DNA of 64,000 nt from Ipomoea triloba (Eukaryota > Streptophyta > Magnoliopsida > Solanales > Convolvulaceae): positions 5,549,475 to 5,613,474 of the forward strand of contig NC_044929.1 in NCBI RefSeq assembly GCF_003576645.1, in the 5' to 3' direction. Positions 35,098 through 48,800 of the stretch are shown here, piece after piece. Below the pieces are notes generated by a model. The model made no database searches, was not told the DNA's origin, and saw nothing but the letters and a program-made list of their open reading frames with translations. Made by a program: the position numbers and the translations under genes. Every line of letters starts with the position of its first letter. The stretch's first letter is position 1.

Positions 35098-37889
35098 TTA
35101 TTCCTTGTTCAACACTTTGGGAACTTTGATGTAAGGCTCCTCATAGCTTGGCACAGCGGCTATCATGGCTTCCCTGTTGAATAAAATTTATATTTGTATT
35201 AAAACAAGAAAACATGCAATGCACTCAAAAATGAGAAATAAAATTGATAATACCTATTTTCAAAAACTTCAGGAAAATCATCTCGCAAGTTGTCACCTTC
35301 AGTATCTGTAGTAGATGGAGAACAATATAGATAGTTATATTGATTAAGTTCAAAGATGTATTCCTATTATATGAACAGAAGAATGTGTTACTTGACAGAG
35401 GAAAAGAGCAAAACTGCAAGAGCATCAACCACCCACCCCCAAATTAAGGGAAGGAAAAGAAAATTGGCAATGGCATGGATAACAAACAAATTTGAAGATC
35501 AAAATAAGAGTTTTCATTTTAAGTTCAGGAACAGTTCAAAACAATATTTTCGCCCAAGTATCAATCAGTTCAATCTAATGTCCAGAAAGATTTATATAAT
35601 TTAACATTTTATAGAAGGATTCCTCTTTGAGCAGTCTTTCCAACCAAAAGAACATGTAGAATCGTAGATTATATCCCAAATATAACAGGACAGACTAATA
35701 GCTTCTGCAGATAGGCAATCAAATTATAATGATAGTCTTTGTTGAAACAAAAAGGGTTGTGCCTGTCTGAGAATAGGTTCCCAATGAAAGGTCACATTGT
35801 GTCTATATATATTCATATTTTCTCTTCATTGAGACATGAAAAAATATACAAAAGGGTACTCTGTTGGGTACTCTAGGTTGCGAAAGGGTTTTAGATGTTA
35901 TTCCCCTTATACGCAGGGTTTTATCTGTCTTCTAATGTTACTTTCTTTGAATCTACACCATTCATTTTATCCACCTCATCGCCATCACTTGATCTATTTC
36001 CTGATGTTCTTCTGGTCACTACTTCTCAGGGGGTCTGAGGTTCATCTACCTCAGGCTCCTTCACCACCTATAAATCCTTGTTCATTACCTCAGGCACCAC
36101 CTATAACTCTTAATCCTTTACCTATAGAACCTCATTTCCAAAATAACAGTATCACTCTCTCTCGGTCTCTCCTTACACTTATCATCAACGTTCTCGACCA
36201 CCCACTGCGGAGTTCAAATTGATAATAGCCCAACTGATTCATCTCTCGAGCTATATTTGTCTTCAGACCCAGTTTCAGCAACAAGCTCAAGCTCTGCCAT
36301 CGCAAGTCGAGTAGGTAACCAATCAACACGAAACCCCTTTCCCATATATATCTTTATTTTCCTATGATTGTCCCTCACAATCACATGTTTGTCTTCTGTT
36401 TCTACTCCTAAATTTGTTCAAGCCCTTTCCCATCCTAGTTGGCATAAGGCTATGGTTGATGAAATAGCTACTCTATTCATCAAGGACATGGGAGTTAGTT
36501 CCTAATGAATGGCCACATTGCCTCTATACATATACATATATGTATGTGTGTGTGTGTGTGTGGGTGCATGTTTGTTGTTTTTTCATTGAGACATAGAAAA
36601 ATATACAACATATTGTTCTCTTCTTTTTATACAGTCTTAAGCATTTAAATTACCTGCCCTAATAGCTGGCTCAATACTTTGAAGATCTACAGCTTGAAGT
36701 TGACCAAACCTGCATAAGAAACCAAAATCTTAAACAAAAAGCAACCTGAAAGCAACACCAATGATGTTTGCCAAAGTAAAAAATAGCCTATGGAAAAATC
36801 TAATGAAGGTATTATAACTAGGAACGGAAGTATGGAACAAACATCTCCTATCTCAAGCAATTTGAAATGCAAAGATACCAACAGCTATGCAATATGATTT
36901 TAATTTGTAAACAGCTAAAGTAATAAACAGAAATAATCAGTGACAGTATATATGTTAGAGCTAGTCAACTAGGAAATGACAAAGATGAAAAAAAAAATTC
37001 AGATTTTCTATGATTTAAGCTAACCAAATGGACTGCATTAAAGGCATGTGGCTCAGTAAAACAAATGAAACAAAAGGAGATAAGGCAATCTGAGAGTTTG
37101 AACAGATTTTAGGGGTCCATCATTCAGAAATTCACATTCTGTCAATACATAGTCGAATGAAGCTAAACACTTGGTGTTACTCTTCTATAACCCAAAATAG
37201 ATAAAAAGCAGAAATACAATCATTGCCTTCAACAATACGAATTCATGGCCTAATTAACCTCACAGGCTCACACAGAGGTATTTCAATTTAGACGTCAGGA
37301 GTTGATAGTTCTCCAAAATCCATTAATTCAAAGGTGCAAACTTAATAGATAGAGCCAGTTAATATATTTGTTCGAATCAGCTCAAGAAACAAGTGTACTT
37401 GGGCTTTGGTTGATTACCAGACTAGAAGTTTATTAACATGTAGGACTTCATTCAAGAAACAGAGCAGAAAGAAAAAAATTTGTACCCAAAAATTAAATTA
37501 GACGCGGAGCATTAGCATGCACATTACACCCATCAATCATATAAAGAGGCATACACACAAACACATAGAGGGAGACAGAGAGAAACCAGTCTATCACTTG
37601 TCGAATTTTTAGACCGAATTCTTCAACCTACAAAAAACGAAAAAGGGAATTCATAGAAAAAGACAAATTTTCAAACAATATAGTTTCGGCACATAATTTC
37701 CCCTGAAAAATCATATACCTCAGTTGGGGTGAGAGAAATGCGAGCTGTTTCGGCCAAACGGGGGACATCCGGGGGCTGAAGAGCACTATTCGCTTTCGTC
37801 GAGTAGCTCCGGCGGGCCACCTGCTTCAACCCGAATGACTGTGTCCGAAAAACAATTCGTATCCGGTTCAAGGTAGCAGCAGTTGCCAT
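35098..37889 (-). CDS. GATC: glutamyl-tRNA(Gln) amidotransferase subunit C, chloroplast/mitochondrion
   Basis: Five exons, 37719-37889, 37587-37627, 36654-36709, 35254-35305 and 35098-35173, join in phase and give 131 residues. The product is the small subunit of the GatCAB amidotransferase, which converts Glu-tRNA(Gln) to Gln-tRNA(Gln) in plastids and mitochondria. The N-terminus (MATAATLNRIRIVFRTQSF..., rich in R/S/T, few acids) is an organelle-targeting peptide. The conserved body follows: PPDVPRLAETARISLTP, EEFGLKIRQVIDWFGQL, DLQSIEPAIR, DNLRDDFPEV and the C-terminal KVPKVLNKE. Exon 2 is only 41 nt and was found by looking for the missing EEF...VIDW segment between its neighbours. An in-frame ATG at 37925 could extend the targeting peptide by 12 residues. 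The third intron holds a copia fragment. Confidence 0.9.
35776..36610 (+). mobile_element. degenerate Ty1/copia pol fragment in GatC intron 3
   Basis: Translated pieces on the plus strand, with frameshifts and stops, read KGYRCYSPYT-like, FFESTPFILSTSSPS, RSTRNP-like and ALSHPSWHKAMVDEIATL. These are typical of the stretch from the end of integrase into the start of reverse transcriptase in plant copia elements. It lies antisense to GatC. About 70 bp at 35776-35850 (TTCCCAATGAAAGGTCACAT ... TCATTGAGACAT) is repeated, diverged, at 36497-36610. Confidence 0.65.
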
Positions 37890-38907
37890 TGTTGGACATA
37901 GAGAAAGCAATGTTCTACTTCCCATTGTTGCGTTATGTTGTTACTGTGTTTCTTATCTACTTCCCATTGTTAAGAAGATTATGTAGAATGATGAATTTGG
38001 AGGGCCAGCCCACCAAAAATATAATAATAATAATAATAATTAATACCTCCAATGATCCTCTGAGTATTAGGAATTTACTAGTTGTGGTCTCTCAATTTTA
38101 AAATGACCTCTAATGATTCTCTAAGTTTCAAAAAATAACCATTTGTGGTCCTAATTCTTAAAATAATCTGAGTTTAAAATGACCACGAGTAAAGTGCAGA
38201 AGCATTGAAGCCGTGAAAGTTTAGGGTTAGGGATTCGGGGGGCTTTGGAATTGGTAGCTTTAGAAATTAGAATTTGGGAGAAATTAGGAGAGTAATCTGA
38301 CAAAAAATAAAGGGATGACTAAATTGCGTAAAATCATCAAAATTGAAAACTAAATTAAACACAAAAAAGTCATTTACTAAATTGAGTAAAAATTACTACC
38401 GTCAATAACTTAAACCCAAACATATAAAAATATGGTTAATCTTAACCCAAAGATTCAAATTGCACATAGATAAATAAAAAAACATCAAATATGAAATGTT
38501 AAAAAATATATGATAACTTAAACTCAAACATATAAAAATATGGTTAATCGTAACCCAAAGATTCAAATTGCACATAAATAAAAAATTTGGTGAAAAACTC
38601 ATTGTTTAATCTTAAATATAACAGTATGGTATTCAAATTGCACATTAGCAATTCAAACTTGACTGAAGAATTACATCAAAGCACAATATATATCAATACA
38701 TAAATTAAGCGAATTAGCACACTAATATGAAGGATCATGTAATTTAAAAAAAATCTATAATATTTACTAGTCCTAACACACAATTGATGCATATCGAACA
38801 GAAAATGCAGAAAATAACTTGAATTGTAGCAGTAAAGCGGTTAAACTTCACATACAAATCAAACAAACTTATAAACTAATATATTGTATGAAATAAAATA
38901 ACAAAAT
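37890..38907. other. upstream of GatC and of the tRNA gene
   Basis: AT-rich. At 38402-38590 a direct repeat of about 110 bp (ACTTAAACCCAAACATATAA / ACTTAAACTCAAACATATAA, each followed by ATGGTTAATC.TAACCC) occurs twice. A possible bidirectional promoter lies just above 37925. No other gene is seen. Confidence 0.45.
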
Positions 38908-38981
38908 GGCCTATTAGCTCAGTTGGTTAGAGCGTCGTGCTAATAACGCGAAGGTCGCAGGTTCGAGACCTGCATGGGCCA
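38908..38981 (+). tRNA. trnI-AAT: tRNA-Ile (anticodon AAT)
   Basis: A 74-nt cloverleaf. The acceptor stem GGCCTAT pairs with ATGGGCC (one T:G wobble where many plant copies have C:G). D-arm box A is TTAGCTCAGTTGGTTAGAGC. The anticodon loop CTAATAA has AAT at 38942-38944, and the T-arm is GCAGGTTCGAGACCTGC (box B GGTTCGAGACC). The discriminator base is A and CCA is not encoded. There is no intron. A T-run at about 38991-38995 can end Pol III transcription. It is a nuclear cytosolic-type tRNA. Confidence 0.95.
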
Positions 38982-39898
38982 AATCTTATATTTTTCTATA
39001 TTTACGCCACTTCAGGGTTGCAAGGTGCATTTGTGGGTATAACATATATACATGTATGTTTATTTTATATACACACTTAATAAGCTAAGAAAACAGTGTA
39101 CCAAAATTGTTTACTATTCACCAATGAATAAAAAAAAAAAATTATTGACATACCGTTATGGTAAAAAGTAAATTTTAATCCCATAGCAGCTTATAAACAA
39201 GGCAACATCAAGAAGCTAAATTAGAGTTTGGATTTCTCTTATACCAGGTGACTTCCCCCTTTATTTCTGAGATTAATAGCCACTTGGGTGTTTGGACTAT
39301 ACTTTAATAATCTTACATCACCTAAATAATATACTTGCTTTACAAGGACTAATAATGCATTTAACGTAAGAAAATTGAGAACTAAATACAAATATTTATT
39401 AAAGCTCAACTAAGAGTTTTACTGAAAAATAATGTATATTATTACAGGCAACACAAAAGGGAGAGTCCTAAACAAAAAATAAAAAAATAAAAAAAATAAG
39501 GCAATAACTCCTTGAATCTTTCTAATTGCTAAAACCTATTCTCTGTGCACTACTTGCAATATATACAGATTCTTGGCACACTATATACAAGCTCCCGAGT
39601 ATCAACTCCTAACTCAATAGGAGACATTTAGCTATGCTATATACACACAAAACACATATAGAGAGAGGGAGAGAGAAGAGCCACATAACATACCCAACAC
39701 AACATAGTCAGATCTGGAATCCCATTCATAATCTAACACACTATTCGTGCTTCATAATTTTTGTCGGGGAAAGTCTTAAGATTTGCATGGCCGACATCTT
39801 TGAACCTTATTTTCTCGGGAGAGAGAGAACTTGGGGGCTAATTTGCAAACAACTGTTTAAAATCCGAGAAGGTAATTACCAGGATCAGATCAATGCAC
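38982..39898. other. between the tRNA gene and the SGR2 stop codon
   Basis: AT-rich; the right part (from about 39500) is presumably the SGR2 3' UTR. No other gene is seen. Confidence 0.4.
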
Positions 39899-42800
39899 TT
39901 AGTGTTTCAAAATTCTCCTTGCTCTACGAGAAAATTTCTTCAAGAAGACACTGTCAGCAAAAGTTAAGGGAGTTTCTTCATCGTCCTCTTCATTTGGACC
40001 ATACCAGTAACCTTCATCGCTCTCGTGTTTTGAGTTTCCATCTCGAGATCCACCTGGTGAATGGGTATCTTCTGGAATGTCCCGGTACAAGTGTTTCAAG
40101 ATGAAAAGTGCAGTATCAGGATCTCTCCAGTAGTTTCTGCAATAGTATTTCATAAACAGGGTTTAAATAAACTGCAATCAGTTCAGCATCAACAAAATCG
40201 ATAATTTAGGGGATGCAAATTGCAATTCCTTGACCTAAATATTTCTTATAGGTGTAAAATGGACAGATTATGTACTTACGTATGTGCTCCAATGGCAGAA
40301 ATATATGGATGGCGAAATGTTTTATCCTGGATTGGAAAAAAAAATGGGGATCAGCAGGGAAATAACTGAACCACATCGAATTTCAGAAATCATTAAAGAA
40401 TTGCCAATTACCGAGAAAATGCACATAACATATAACAGGTTTCAATGGACTAGGAAGTAAACTAGCAAAACGTGAGCCACAGTAGATGCAAGAACATATT
40501 AATAAGATTGAAATGCATCCTCCTATACATAATTGTATGGGGTATTTAAACAAAAATATATATGTTTTCTGAGGCACTCCAGTTCTACAAAGTCAGAACA
40601 ATTATTCAAAATCAACAAAACCAATGAATTTGCAAATATAATTTCATATGATAACATATCTTTGTTCAGGACAATGGAGAGCAAAAGGATCAACGTGTAA
40701 AGGTAGACAATGATTACTTATAAGAAAGGAAGAAGACTGCTTTTATGTGTTGTCAGTTTACACCATCACAAAAATGGGAAACTTAAAGAACAAAATGAAA
40801 CCATATTGAAATCATTAAAGCACAAATCATCATGCATATCAGTCATCAGAGATACAGAGGTAACTTGACATTGGATATGACAATAATTAGAAATCTTGGA
40901 AAACCATCAACATTAACAAAAGCAGGAATATCAAGAACCAGTAAAATTGCACTAAGATTCTAAGAATTATATACTTGCAAAACATGATCAATTCGACCAT
41001 CTTCACTTCCAGTTAATTTCTCCATCATTATTGAACCATATGACCTATCATCTCTCACTTGAGCTTCATGAGTTCCTTCTGCACGGAAACTCACCATCAA
41101 GACAAGCAAATAGTATTGAGCAGAGGAAAGGGAGTGATATATGAGAGATGGAAAGGAATATTATATATATATATATATAGGGTAAGTTCAAATGAGAACA
41201 ACCCCCTCCTGTAAAAAGTGAGGAGTCATCTCAGCCGCCCATCACGGTTCACCAATGGTTGAGGGTTTTAGTGAAAAAAAGCATGGGGTCAATTTTATAG
41301 TTATTGCAATATTTATAAAACTAACCCTGCCCTTTTTCTCCTTATATTTCAGCAACCCTCAGCCGTTAATTTATCCAAATGGATGGATCATATCAGTCCT
41401 CACATTTTACATGGGAGCCTATTTTGACCTATATATGTATGTATATATATATACATATATATATATAGGTGTCCATTACCTTCCTCATTGTTATTGTTTC
41501 TTGATTCGCAGAATGTAAGCACCTTAACCTGCTTAAAGAGTACACATTTCAATGCACCAACAATGTTATAGTTACAACTCAAACATAATGTGCATGAAAA
41601 TATCAAGAAGAGCAATCCCAAATGAAACAATTCCATATTATTCGCTGAGATATTGTGAGAACCCGTACAAAGCTAGCAAAGATTATAAATTTTAACAAGA
41701 TAATTGGAAGAGTACAAAAGTTTTATCCGCATAAACAGTAACAACTATCATGGTTAAATGTAATCTTCCTCAATTGAGTTCTTCACACCAGCATGACAGC
41801 ATAGTACTAATGCCAAATTAATGCACTATCAAGCCTACATGATCACTATTAATTTATAAATGTCATCCGTGCATTATTGTTTGAGAAATAGAATCATATA
41901 AGAGATGAATGACCATGTCACATTTCCAATAAAGAACTCCTGCCTTAAATTTTTGGTTTTACAATAGCCATCGCTTTTCCCTTTTAGCATGTTCAATATG
42001 TAGTGGACATAGCTGAAGCAACTCTTGGAATATCAACAGATTCTTCATTATAAAATTGTTGGAAAGAAGTCCTATAATTAATATATGTAGTAAAGAAATA
42101 AGACTCATTGTCTATAAATACATAGGTTCTTGTAATCAAGCAAATAAGTAATCTACCCATTATCAATTTACATCTCTTCCTCTCTTATTTATTTATTTCT
42201 TTTTCTTTCTTTTTTTTTTGTCTCTTCACCAAATCTTTCATAGCTTCCACTTTACTGGCAAGTGGTGGTCCAGTGGGGTGTAACTGTTTAGTGTCTTTTC
42301 ATTTAAAAGACAAGAAATGTCTGTAAATCAGCAATATCAATCAAAATTCATTCTGTTCATCACATATCACTCAGTTGAACTTAATGAGAGGAATATAAGC
42401 TTTGTAATTAAAGATAAACAAAGATACTATAAATTAGCATAGGCATGTTCAAGAAACAAAACATGTAGATTCTAAAGGACCCTTCTAGATTGCTAGGTCT
42501 GTCATGTAAAAACTAAATAGTTATAACATTATAAAAAATTCTCACCCTTGCAGAGTGTATATGGTTCACAAAAGCATGTGAACGTGAAGCTACTCCTTCA
42601 GTGAATTCCTGTTCAAAGAGTGAGAAGGAAAATAATATAAGGACCCCAAAAAAAAAAAAAAAAAAAACAAAAACAAAAAAAAAATAATAAATAAATAAAT
42701 AAAATCTCAGGCTTACCTGAAAACCAATGTGCAGTCTCTTTCCACCTCGGTGGTAAGGAATAATGATTGGTCGTTTGCTAACATATTCTTTACAGACAAG

Positions 42801-45800
42801 TGGTTCTATTCTGGATGAAGAACAAGCATAATTCCATATTAGGCACTGCAGAGTGTTAAACATTTCACAAACATACGAAAAACATCCAAACTAAACCTAT
42901 ATGCCACTGGATCAAACGGGTGAAATATGTTGAACATTTGTCTACAAGCTGGCATCTCTTCATTAATCTTTTCCTCTTCCCAATACTCTTGCCCTTTGCC
43001 TATCAACCCCAAAAAGAATAAGAGAAGAACATAAGCATTTCAATTGTGTGTAGCAAATTTAGCTGCACAATATTTCAACTTGAGCTTCCTAGAAGCCTTG
43101 ATAAAGAAATGATCCATGTCTCCTTATGGTATTTATAGAGAAAACTGAAAACATATATTGCAAATTCCCAAATATGAGCTGGCATGCCTGCTGTGCATGT
43201 AATGTCATCAGATAAATCAACAGACAAATGAGCAAAACTACTATTTAGTAATGTAAAAGATGATGTCATGAATACCAAGAATCTACTTACCCAAAAAAAT
43301 GGGTAGGGGGGAGATGGGGGCAAAAAGGACAAACTCAAAAATCAGGCAGATTTGCAAATACTACAGAGAGTCAGAGAAAGGAAAAAACCTAAAAGAGCTA
43401 GACTTATATTTGAGGCCAATCGGTGTCAAGTGTCATCAAGCAATGACCATCAACTTTACTTTGTACCCCATCACAAAAAAATTCAAAACCATGCTACAAA
43501 TCATGAATTTTTAGAAGGTTAAAAGAGCCAAGGAAACTTGTTGAAATGGACTACTGACGAATGGCATACAACTTTCAACCAGCCAACAGACGATACCTTG
43601 ACTGCCAATCTTTTTGTGGATCCTTCAGTTGTCACTAACATTACTTTGGTAGCTTTATTGGTAAGAATTATTTAGTTTTAATTGATTATAATAATTAGTT
43701 TTAATATAATAAAATAACTCCAATTATAATACATTAAGAACTATTATAGTTTGCATAAAAGGGTTTAGCCAACGTTGACACTTTTTAATGAGGTGGTGCA
43801 TTCTGGTTAATTACCGTTGTATAACACCTATACATTGACGATGCATCAAATATTTTCTCTAATATAAATAAAATATACATACATACATACATTTACACAC
43901 ATTATTTTGAGAAATAAAGAGGGAATGCTTAAATGGCATGTAACTTCATACTAACATAAAATGAGATTCAGCATTGGAAAATTACCAATTCCAATGCGAA
44001 CATTGCGAAGGGAAAGAAAAACTCCAAGAGGAGAACCAACAGCAAAAAATGTATCAACCTAGTCTCAAAGAATCAGGAAAAGATAAGAAATAAGTTAGAA
44101 AACAACATATAAAAATGTAAAATAGTAACACTTGTATGAGGATCATCAAAGATAAAGGTTTAAATTTTATACTAGTATTAGAAATAAATTTCAAGCAATT
44201 TAAAAAATCATGCTACAACATAGTAAAACTATTATTTGCTGCTAACTTTTAATAGTAACAAGCTGATTGTTGATATGACAAACTACATATACCCTCAATT
44301 TCAAAAAATTACCTTGAATGCCAACTTTGTGTATTTTATGCAAGGGGTATAATTCTTATGTGAATCACTTTCCTTGGAAAAATCCTTTTCAGATTGGTTT
44401 ATTGTATTTGTTTCTTGCCCCTTTTTCCCTGTGTGTTTTATACAGAAAAGTCAGAGAGCAGCACATAAAGCCAAATAAACTAAAAGTATTTTTGCAGAAC
44501 AGAAAAAATAGACAATGCTGTAAGATATCATCTGCTTGAAATCAACTAAACCAGTACCTTCGGGTCCGCGCCAACAATCTAATTCTCTGATTTTGGCTGT
44601 TAGCAAATCAATCTGACACATGGAAAATGTCACTGATATAAAATGTACAAACTATAAAAGCAAATTTAACAAAATTATATCATTATATGTCAGAACCTCT
44701 TCTCTCAATGATCTAATCATTTTGTCTTTATCACTTTCCAGTTCTCCTTCAATTTTTGTATGGTCAGACCCAGTATCTCTGCATTCAGCTATTTCACTAT
44801 CATATGTCATATCCTGTTCACTAGGGCCCAAATCATTCCTATCATCATGTTGCTTGATATCAACACTGTTTATAGCAGCTTCATCTGAGTCTGACAATGC
44901 AGGGGGACTGACTGAATGACATAAGAATTCAGTACATTCTTCCACGAGGCCTGAGCAGCTTTGATCTACCTCCATGATGTCATTGCCTAGCATATTCACA
45001 ATGTTCTTGCTTCTGTCACTATCAAGGCTTTCATCATCCACAATAGTGGTAACATTCTGGTCCAAAGATACTTCACTCTTGTCAGGGAAAGACACTTTCT
45101 TCTCATTTTCTCCCCTGTACATCCACTCCATTGGAAATGGAGAGGACAATATCTCTTGGTGGCATAGAATATCATAAGATAGAACACTCCCAAGTGAATG
45201 GCCATATATAGAAACCTAAAAAATAAAAATTACAGAAATATGCTTTTAGCATGAACTGCCGAAGAATTCTTTAAAAATGAAAGCAAAGGTTTTTCAAGTG
45301 CCACCTCCATATACCTTTCCATTGTAGCCAGGATTTCTTTTGATGAACTTTAAATATAATCTGTTTAATTGATTGGAAACCTGAAAGGGCCATAAACAAT
45401 TAGCACCAGATAACATCGATTTAAATATTTGACAAATACAAAAGAAGTGTGAATATAGACTCCAATAACAAATAAATAAATAGAGTTGGAAAACAAAAAA
45501 TGGCAGGAGAAAACAGGAAGAGGAATAGAATATAAAATACCGAGTCAATGATAGCCTGGCAGTATATGGGGCTCATGTAGTATAACACATCATGTACTGT
45601 TGCACTCAACATTGTTCGGAACCCACGGACACCATCTAAGGTGATTTTTTCCACTGCAGCCTCACCACCAAGCTTTAAGCCTTTTCTCCACTGTAATGCC
45701 CAAAAATGAAGTGGTCAACTAACATTATAAGTGGCAATAATCAATTAAGTATCCCAAGAATAGCAACAAGATCAGAGAATCCAGGAAATGAAGAGATAAG

Positions 45801-48800
45801 GAGACAAATTTCTAAAAGAGATTATTAAGGTCCAAAATAAAATGGTAATAATCATTATTAATTGGTTTATATCATTGGAATTTTTATTTATTAATTTATT
45901 TATTTTATTTATTTATTTACTTAGATGACTAAAATAATAGCAATGATTATCTTTTACATGTATCTATATTAAATGACATGTATACAATATATGGGACTAT
46001 GCATATTACTGGCATATTTTATGTATGTGTAATTTGCATAATTATGTTTATATTCTAGGCACATTTGATTTATTTAAATTCAAATGTTTTAAAATCACGT
46101 GTTGTATCTAATAACATAATGTTTTATAATATGATTTTTTGGTAAAATATTGTGACAATCAATATATACAAGCAATTCAATATTACAAGAGAACAAATAT
46201 TATATTGAGTGATATTTTTACACTAATCACATAATAAAATAATTGTACACATTCAATATTAGAATTTTTTTTATTATTCTATCTTTAATTTTATTATCTA
46301 AATATATAATTTAAAATATTTATCTGTGCATCGCACGGGTAATTGTGCAATTATTTGCTTGAATTCAAGCAAGGATAACATTAGAAAACATAATCGATCC
46401 AACCATTTTCATCATTTTCACTATATAATATTGATGTTATAATTTATATAATTATATATCAATCTAAATATTCTTAAAACATTATAACGAAATTCATTCC
46501 GTGCAACGCACGGGCGAAAATACTAGTTATGAAAATAAGATTTACCTGGCATGGAATGAAGAGTACTCTTTGTGTGCCAAGTTGGTATGGACTTAAGTGC
46601 CGTTCAGCAAGACTTGCTGTGACATGACGAAAATCTCCAACATCATCCACAAGATTAGATTTCTCCAACCTTTGACCAATCCCATGGACCATGAATACTA
46701 GGTGCCGAACTGGAACCTATACTGGAATTATTAATTAGATCGTGTGCATTTGAAGTCTTAATTTGCATTAAATCTTCAGAGTATCAGCCACTATAATCTT
46801 TAGGATGTAATGTCCAAAACATAGGCATATAATATGGGACTAATACAAACATTCTCAATACTGGCATTGCTGAGCAATCATTCGACAAATAGAATGGGAA
46901 TTGCTAGTCAAAAATGGCATTGCAAAAATGCAGAAATTGTCATTTCTTGGAAGTTTCACAAGCTCTATTATTCCAAATGAAGGTTCTAAACAATTTCTAG
47001 TCCGACGTTGTATGTTTTCTTAGTAAACAACTTCCCTCATCAGTTCAAGGACAAACAGCTATACCTACTTTTGTTTAATGCCCATCCAAATAAGAAAACT
47101 CAACTCTAGAACTCTGTGTTTTTGAAATACTCTCATACTCAAAAAGGATTTGAGGTAATATTCTCCAATACATCTTTTGAAATTCCCTAACCTCATCTAG
47201 TAAAATTCTACCACCACATCTGAAGATCAGTTCTTCAAACATACTATCAATATTTCCCCACCAGCAGTTGAGTTGAGTTTATTCATGGATCTCGAATTAG
47301 ACAACTAATATAAGTGTACAGTGTACTCCAAACACACAAATGATGTTGATGCACCAATAGGGGCATGAGTGGATCCATCCCCCTTACCACGATTGCCAGC
47401 AACTAATACTTATATGGATTCTCAATTTCTCTTTGAATAGGTAAAAGTAGTTTTATTCACCCTACCACATCTTTAGTATCGTACAGCCATTTGTCTTCTT
47501 CTCATGCCTTTATTTCTCACTTAGACTCTATGTTTTATGTTTACTCCCAAAATCCTACACCAGGCCCTATATACAGGATTACAGGGTACATACCCTCATA
47601 CAAAATGTAAGAAATCACTTCCTCCTTCCAAATACGGAGTAACGCTTTTGATTAAGTATATGTGCATCATAGAACATAATAATACTATCTTCAAAGATTT
47701 AAGTATCAAATAATCAAGTTATATTGAACTACCAAGTACTCTTGATATTGAATGCTTTCCTAAAATGAAGGTAGGCATCAACTTTTGCTTCTGTAGTCCC
47801 AAAAAACAAATAATGCAAGCCACTGAAATTTCAAGTATTACCCATTTACCCCCACATTAGGGCCTAATATGGACAGACAGGCTGACAAGTGCTCTACAAT
47901 AAGCTGTATTTAGCTTCTTAGAACAACATAAAATCTGGCATCTCAACTAGCTTCTGGAAAGTTGTTTTCAGCTTATTATGATAAGCTCTATGAAATAGCT
48001 TATAAAAATAAGACCAAAAATCAAAACAGCTTTTAGAAGCCATCAGCTCTTTTCATGAACTTATTCAAAAAACATTATTTATTTATTTAAAAAAAAAAAA
48101 AAAGAAGGTGTAACTGCTTATTGCAGTAGTTAAGCTGAAATACGCTGACTATGCTCATACAAGCAGGGCCTAGAAAAGTTATTGCCTGGCTTGTACAAAC
48201 GTGACCTTTTGGATAAAAATAAGATTGATAACAGAACACCCCCTTTTAAAAAATGTCTTTGAACAATATTCACTCAACCATACCTGTGAACAATAATCAT
48301 CCATTTCCTCCTCCTTCTTTTGACGTAACTCATCCTAAAAACAAAAAACAAAACAAAAACAAAACAAAAACAAAACAAAAAAAAAAACAAAACAAAAAAA
48401 AAAACAAAAACAAAAAAAAGTTAGTATGTGAAGGTTTTCATAGTTCCATGAAGAAATCATAGTTGTTCAGTCCCCGCACGTAAAAGTTCATTTTATGCAT
48501 CAGACTAAACATTAGTCACTTTTTAATATCTTTATGGCCTTGAGATAGAAACCGCAATTGTTTTTTCAGTCATTTAGTATCTAAGTAACTACCTTAACAA
48601 TTTGCAAAGCAAGTGAGATCTACCACCTTTGCTACACAACTACATAGTTATTGTCGTTAACATAAGCATGATAGCAAGCAACCTGGTTCGATCTAGCATC
48701 TGCATTTCATAATAGAGCATTTATTTTCTGTCATTATTACATTATTATGTTTCTATCTTTGAGCCATTGCATTGCACATTACTGGGAATCTTCAGATTTT

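Noticed and set aside
39634..40104. 156-codon plus-strand frame
   Set aside because: It is the antisense shadow of SGR2 exon 21 and its 3' UTR.
48253..48462. 69-codon frame ending in Lys/Asn/Gln runs
   Set aside because: It translates (AAAAC)n simple sequence in an SGR2 intron and overlaps exon 7 antisense.
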